NCBI GenBank assembly: GCA_013995675.1
Contig: VWRR01000004.1
Coordinates: forward strand, 124,001-188,000
Direction: 5' to 3'
From: Cyanidiococcus yangmingshanensis
Taxonomy: Eukaryota > Rhodophyta > Bangiophyceae > Cyanidiales > Cyanidiaceae
Length of the DNA: 64,000 bases
The notes under the pieces are model-generated. The model made no database searches and had not been told where the DNA came from. It saw nothing but the letters and a program-made list of their open reading frames with translations. A program made the position numbers and the translations under genes. This document shows positions 63,874-64,000 of the stretch, piece by piece (position 1 is the first letter of the stretch; every line of letters begins with the position of its first letter).

Positions 63874-64000
63874 CTAGATCACTCCAGTAGCCAACTGGCC
63901 GCGCTCGTCCTTGGCCTGGTTGACCACATCGTCCTTGCCAGTGGCGCGACGACTCGTTACCCAGCGGCGTCAGCACTGGTCCGCGTTTAAACGCCCATTG
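63874..64000 (-). CDS. C-terminal end of an unidentified protein (cut by right edge)
   Basis: On the minus strand the last bases read FKRGPVLTPLGNESS and, after one +1 step near 63945, RATGKDDVVNQAKDERGQLA followed by TGVI and TAG. The hydrophilic, regular text looks coding, and the +1 step is like those of other genes; without it the second part is preceded by an in-frame TGA. Too little is present to name a family. Confidence 0.4.

Noticed and set aside
1-64000. Retroelement, DNA transposon or virus-like insertions
   Set aside because: No reverse transcriptase, integrase, transposase, capsid motif, long terminal repeat or target-site-flanked element was seen.

Overview
This window looks like nuclear DNA of a unicellular red alga, most likely Cyanidiophyceae (Cyanidioschyzon / Cyanidiococcus type). 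The evidence is indirect. Eukaryote-only genes are packed at about one per 2.5 kb on both strands at roughly 52-55% GC. I can show only one spliceosomal intron. Plastid-related genes are present: a triose-phosphate-type translocator, a nuclear SmpB with an N-terminal extension, and a plant/protist organellar DNA polymerase. No plasmid, phage, CRISPR, rRNA or convincing tRNA gene is visible, and I see no virus-like element.

Layout: 1-6.5 kb holds a Gfo/Idh oxidoreductase (cut by the left edge), a CoA-type mitochondrial carrier, ribosomal eL20, an unidentified broken frame, a cyclophilin, an SSXT-Myb fusion protein and an uncertain small gene. 6.9-13 kb holds mitoribosomal mS38, ESCRT-II SNF8, ribose-5-phosphate isomerase, SmpB and a Nudix hydrolase. 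13.5-21 kb holds the long MON2-like gene and ribosomal uS17. 21.8-30.5 kb holds a TUG/ASPSCR1-like UBX protein, a steroid 5-alpha-reductase, a bacterial-type twin ABC permease and VPS4. 32-39 kb holds mitochondrial enoyl-CoA reductase, a bacterial-type glucokinase, a guanine-deaminase-like protein and V-ATPase subunit d. 39.6-54 kb holds a bZIP factor, phosphoacetylglucosamine mutase, CDC7 kinase, organellar DNA polymerase and a plastid phosphate translocator. 55-64 kb holds a THYN1/EVE protein, a DEAD-box helicase with internal tandem repeats, a degenerate frame, an MFS transporter, a large unknown protein and a partial C-terminus.

The genes are mostly housekeeping and form no operon. Themes recur: endomembrane traffic and acidification (SNF8, VPS4, MON2, TUG, V-ATPase d), organelle gene expression and DNA maintenance (mS38, SmpB, POP), and sugar/cofactor metabolism (RPI, glucokinase, AGM1, CoA carrier).

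The strongest window-wide oddity is that many conserved genes are open only if the reading frame moves by one extra base, at about 30 sites, almost always in the same (+1) direction. Other genes of similar length are uninterrupted. Uncorrected single-base insertions in the assembly are the simplest explanation. The biologically most interesting items are the SSXT-SHAQKYF fusion protein and the nuclear twin-domain bacterial ABC permease with an apparent targeting leader.
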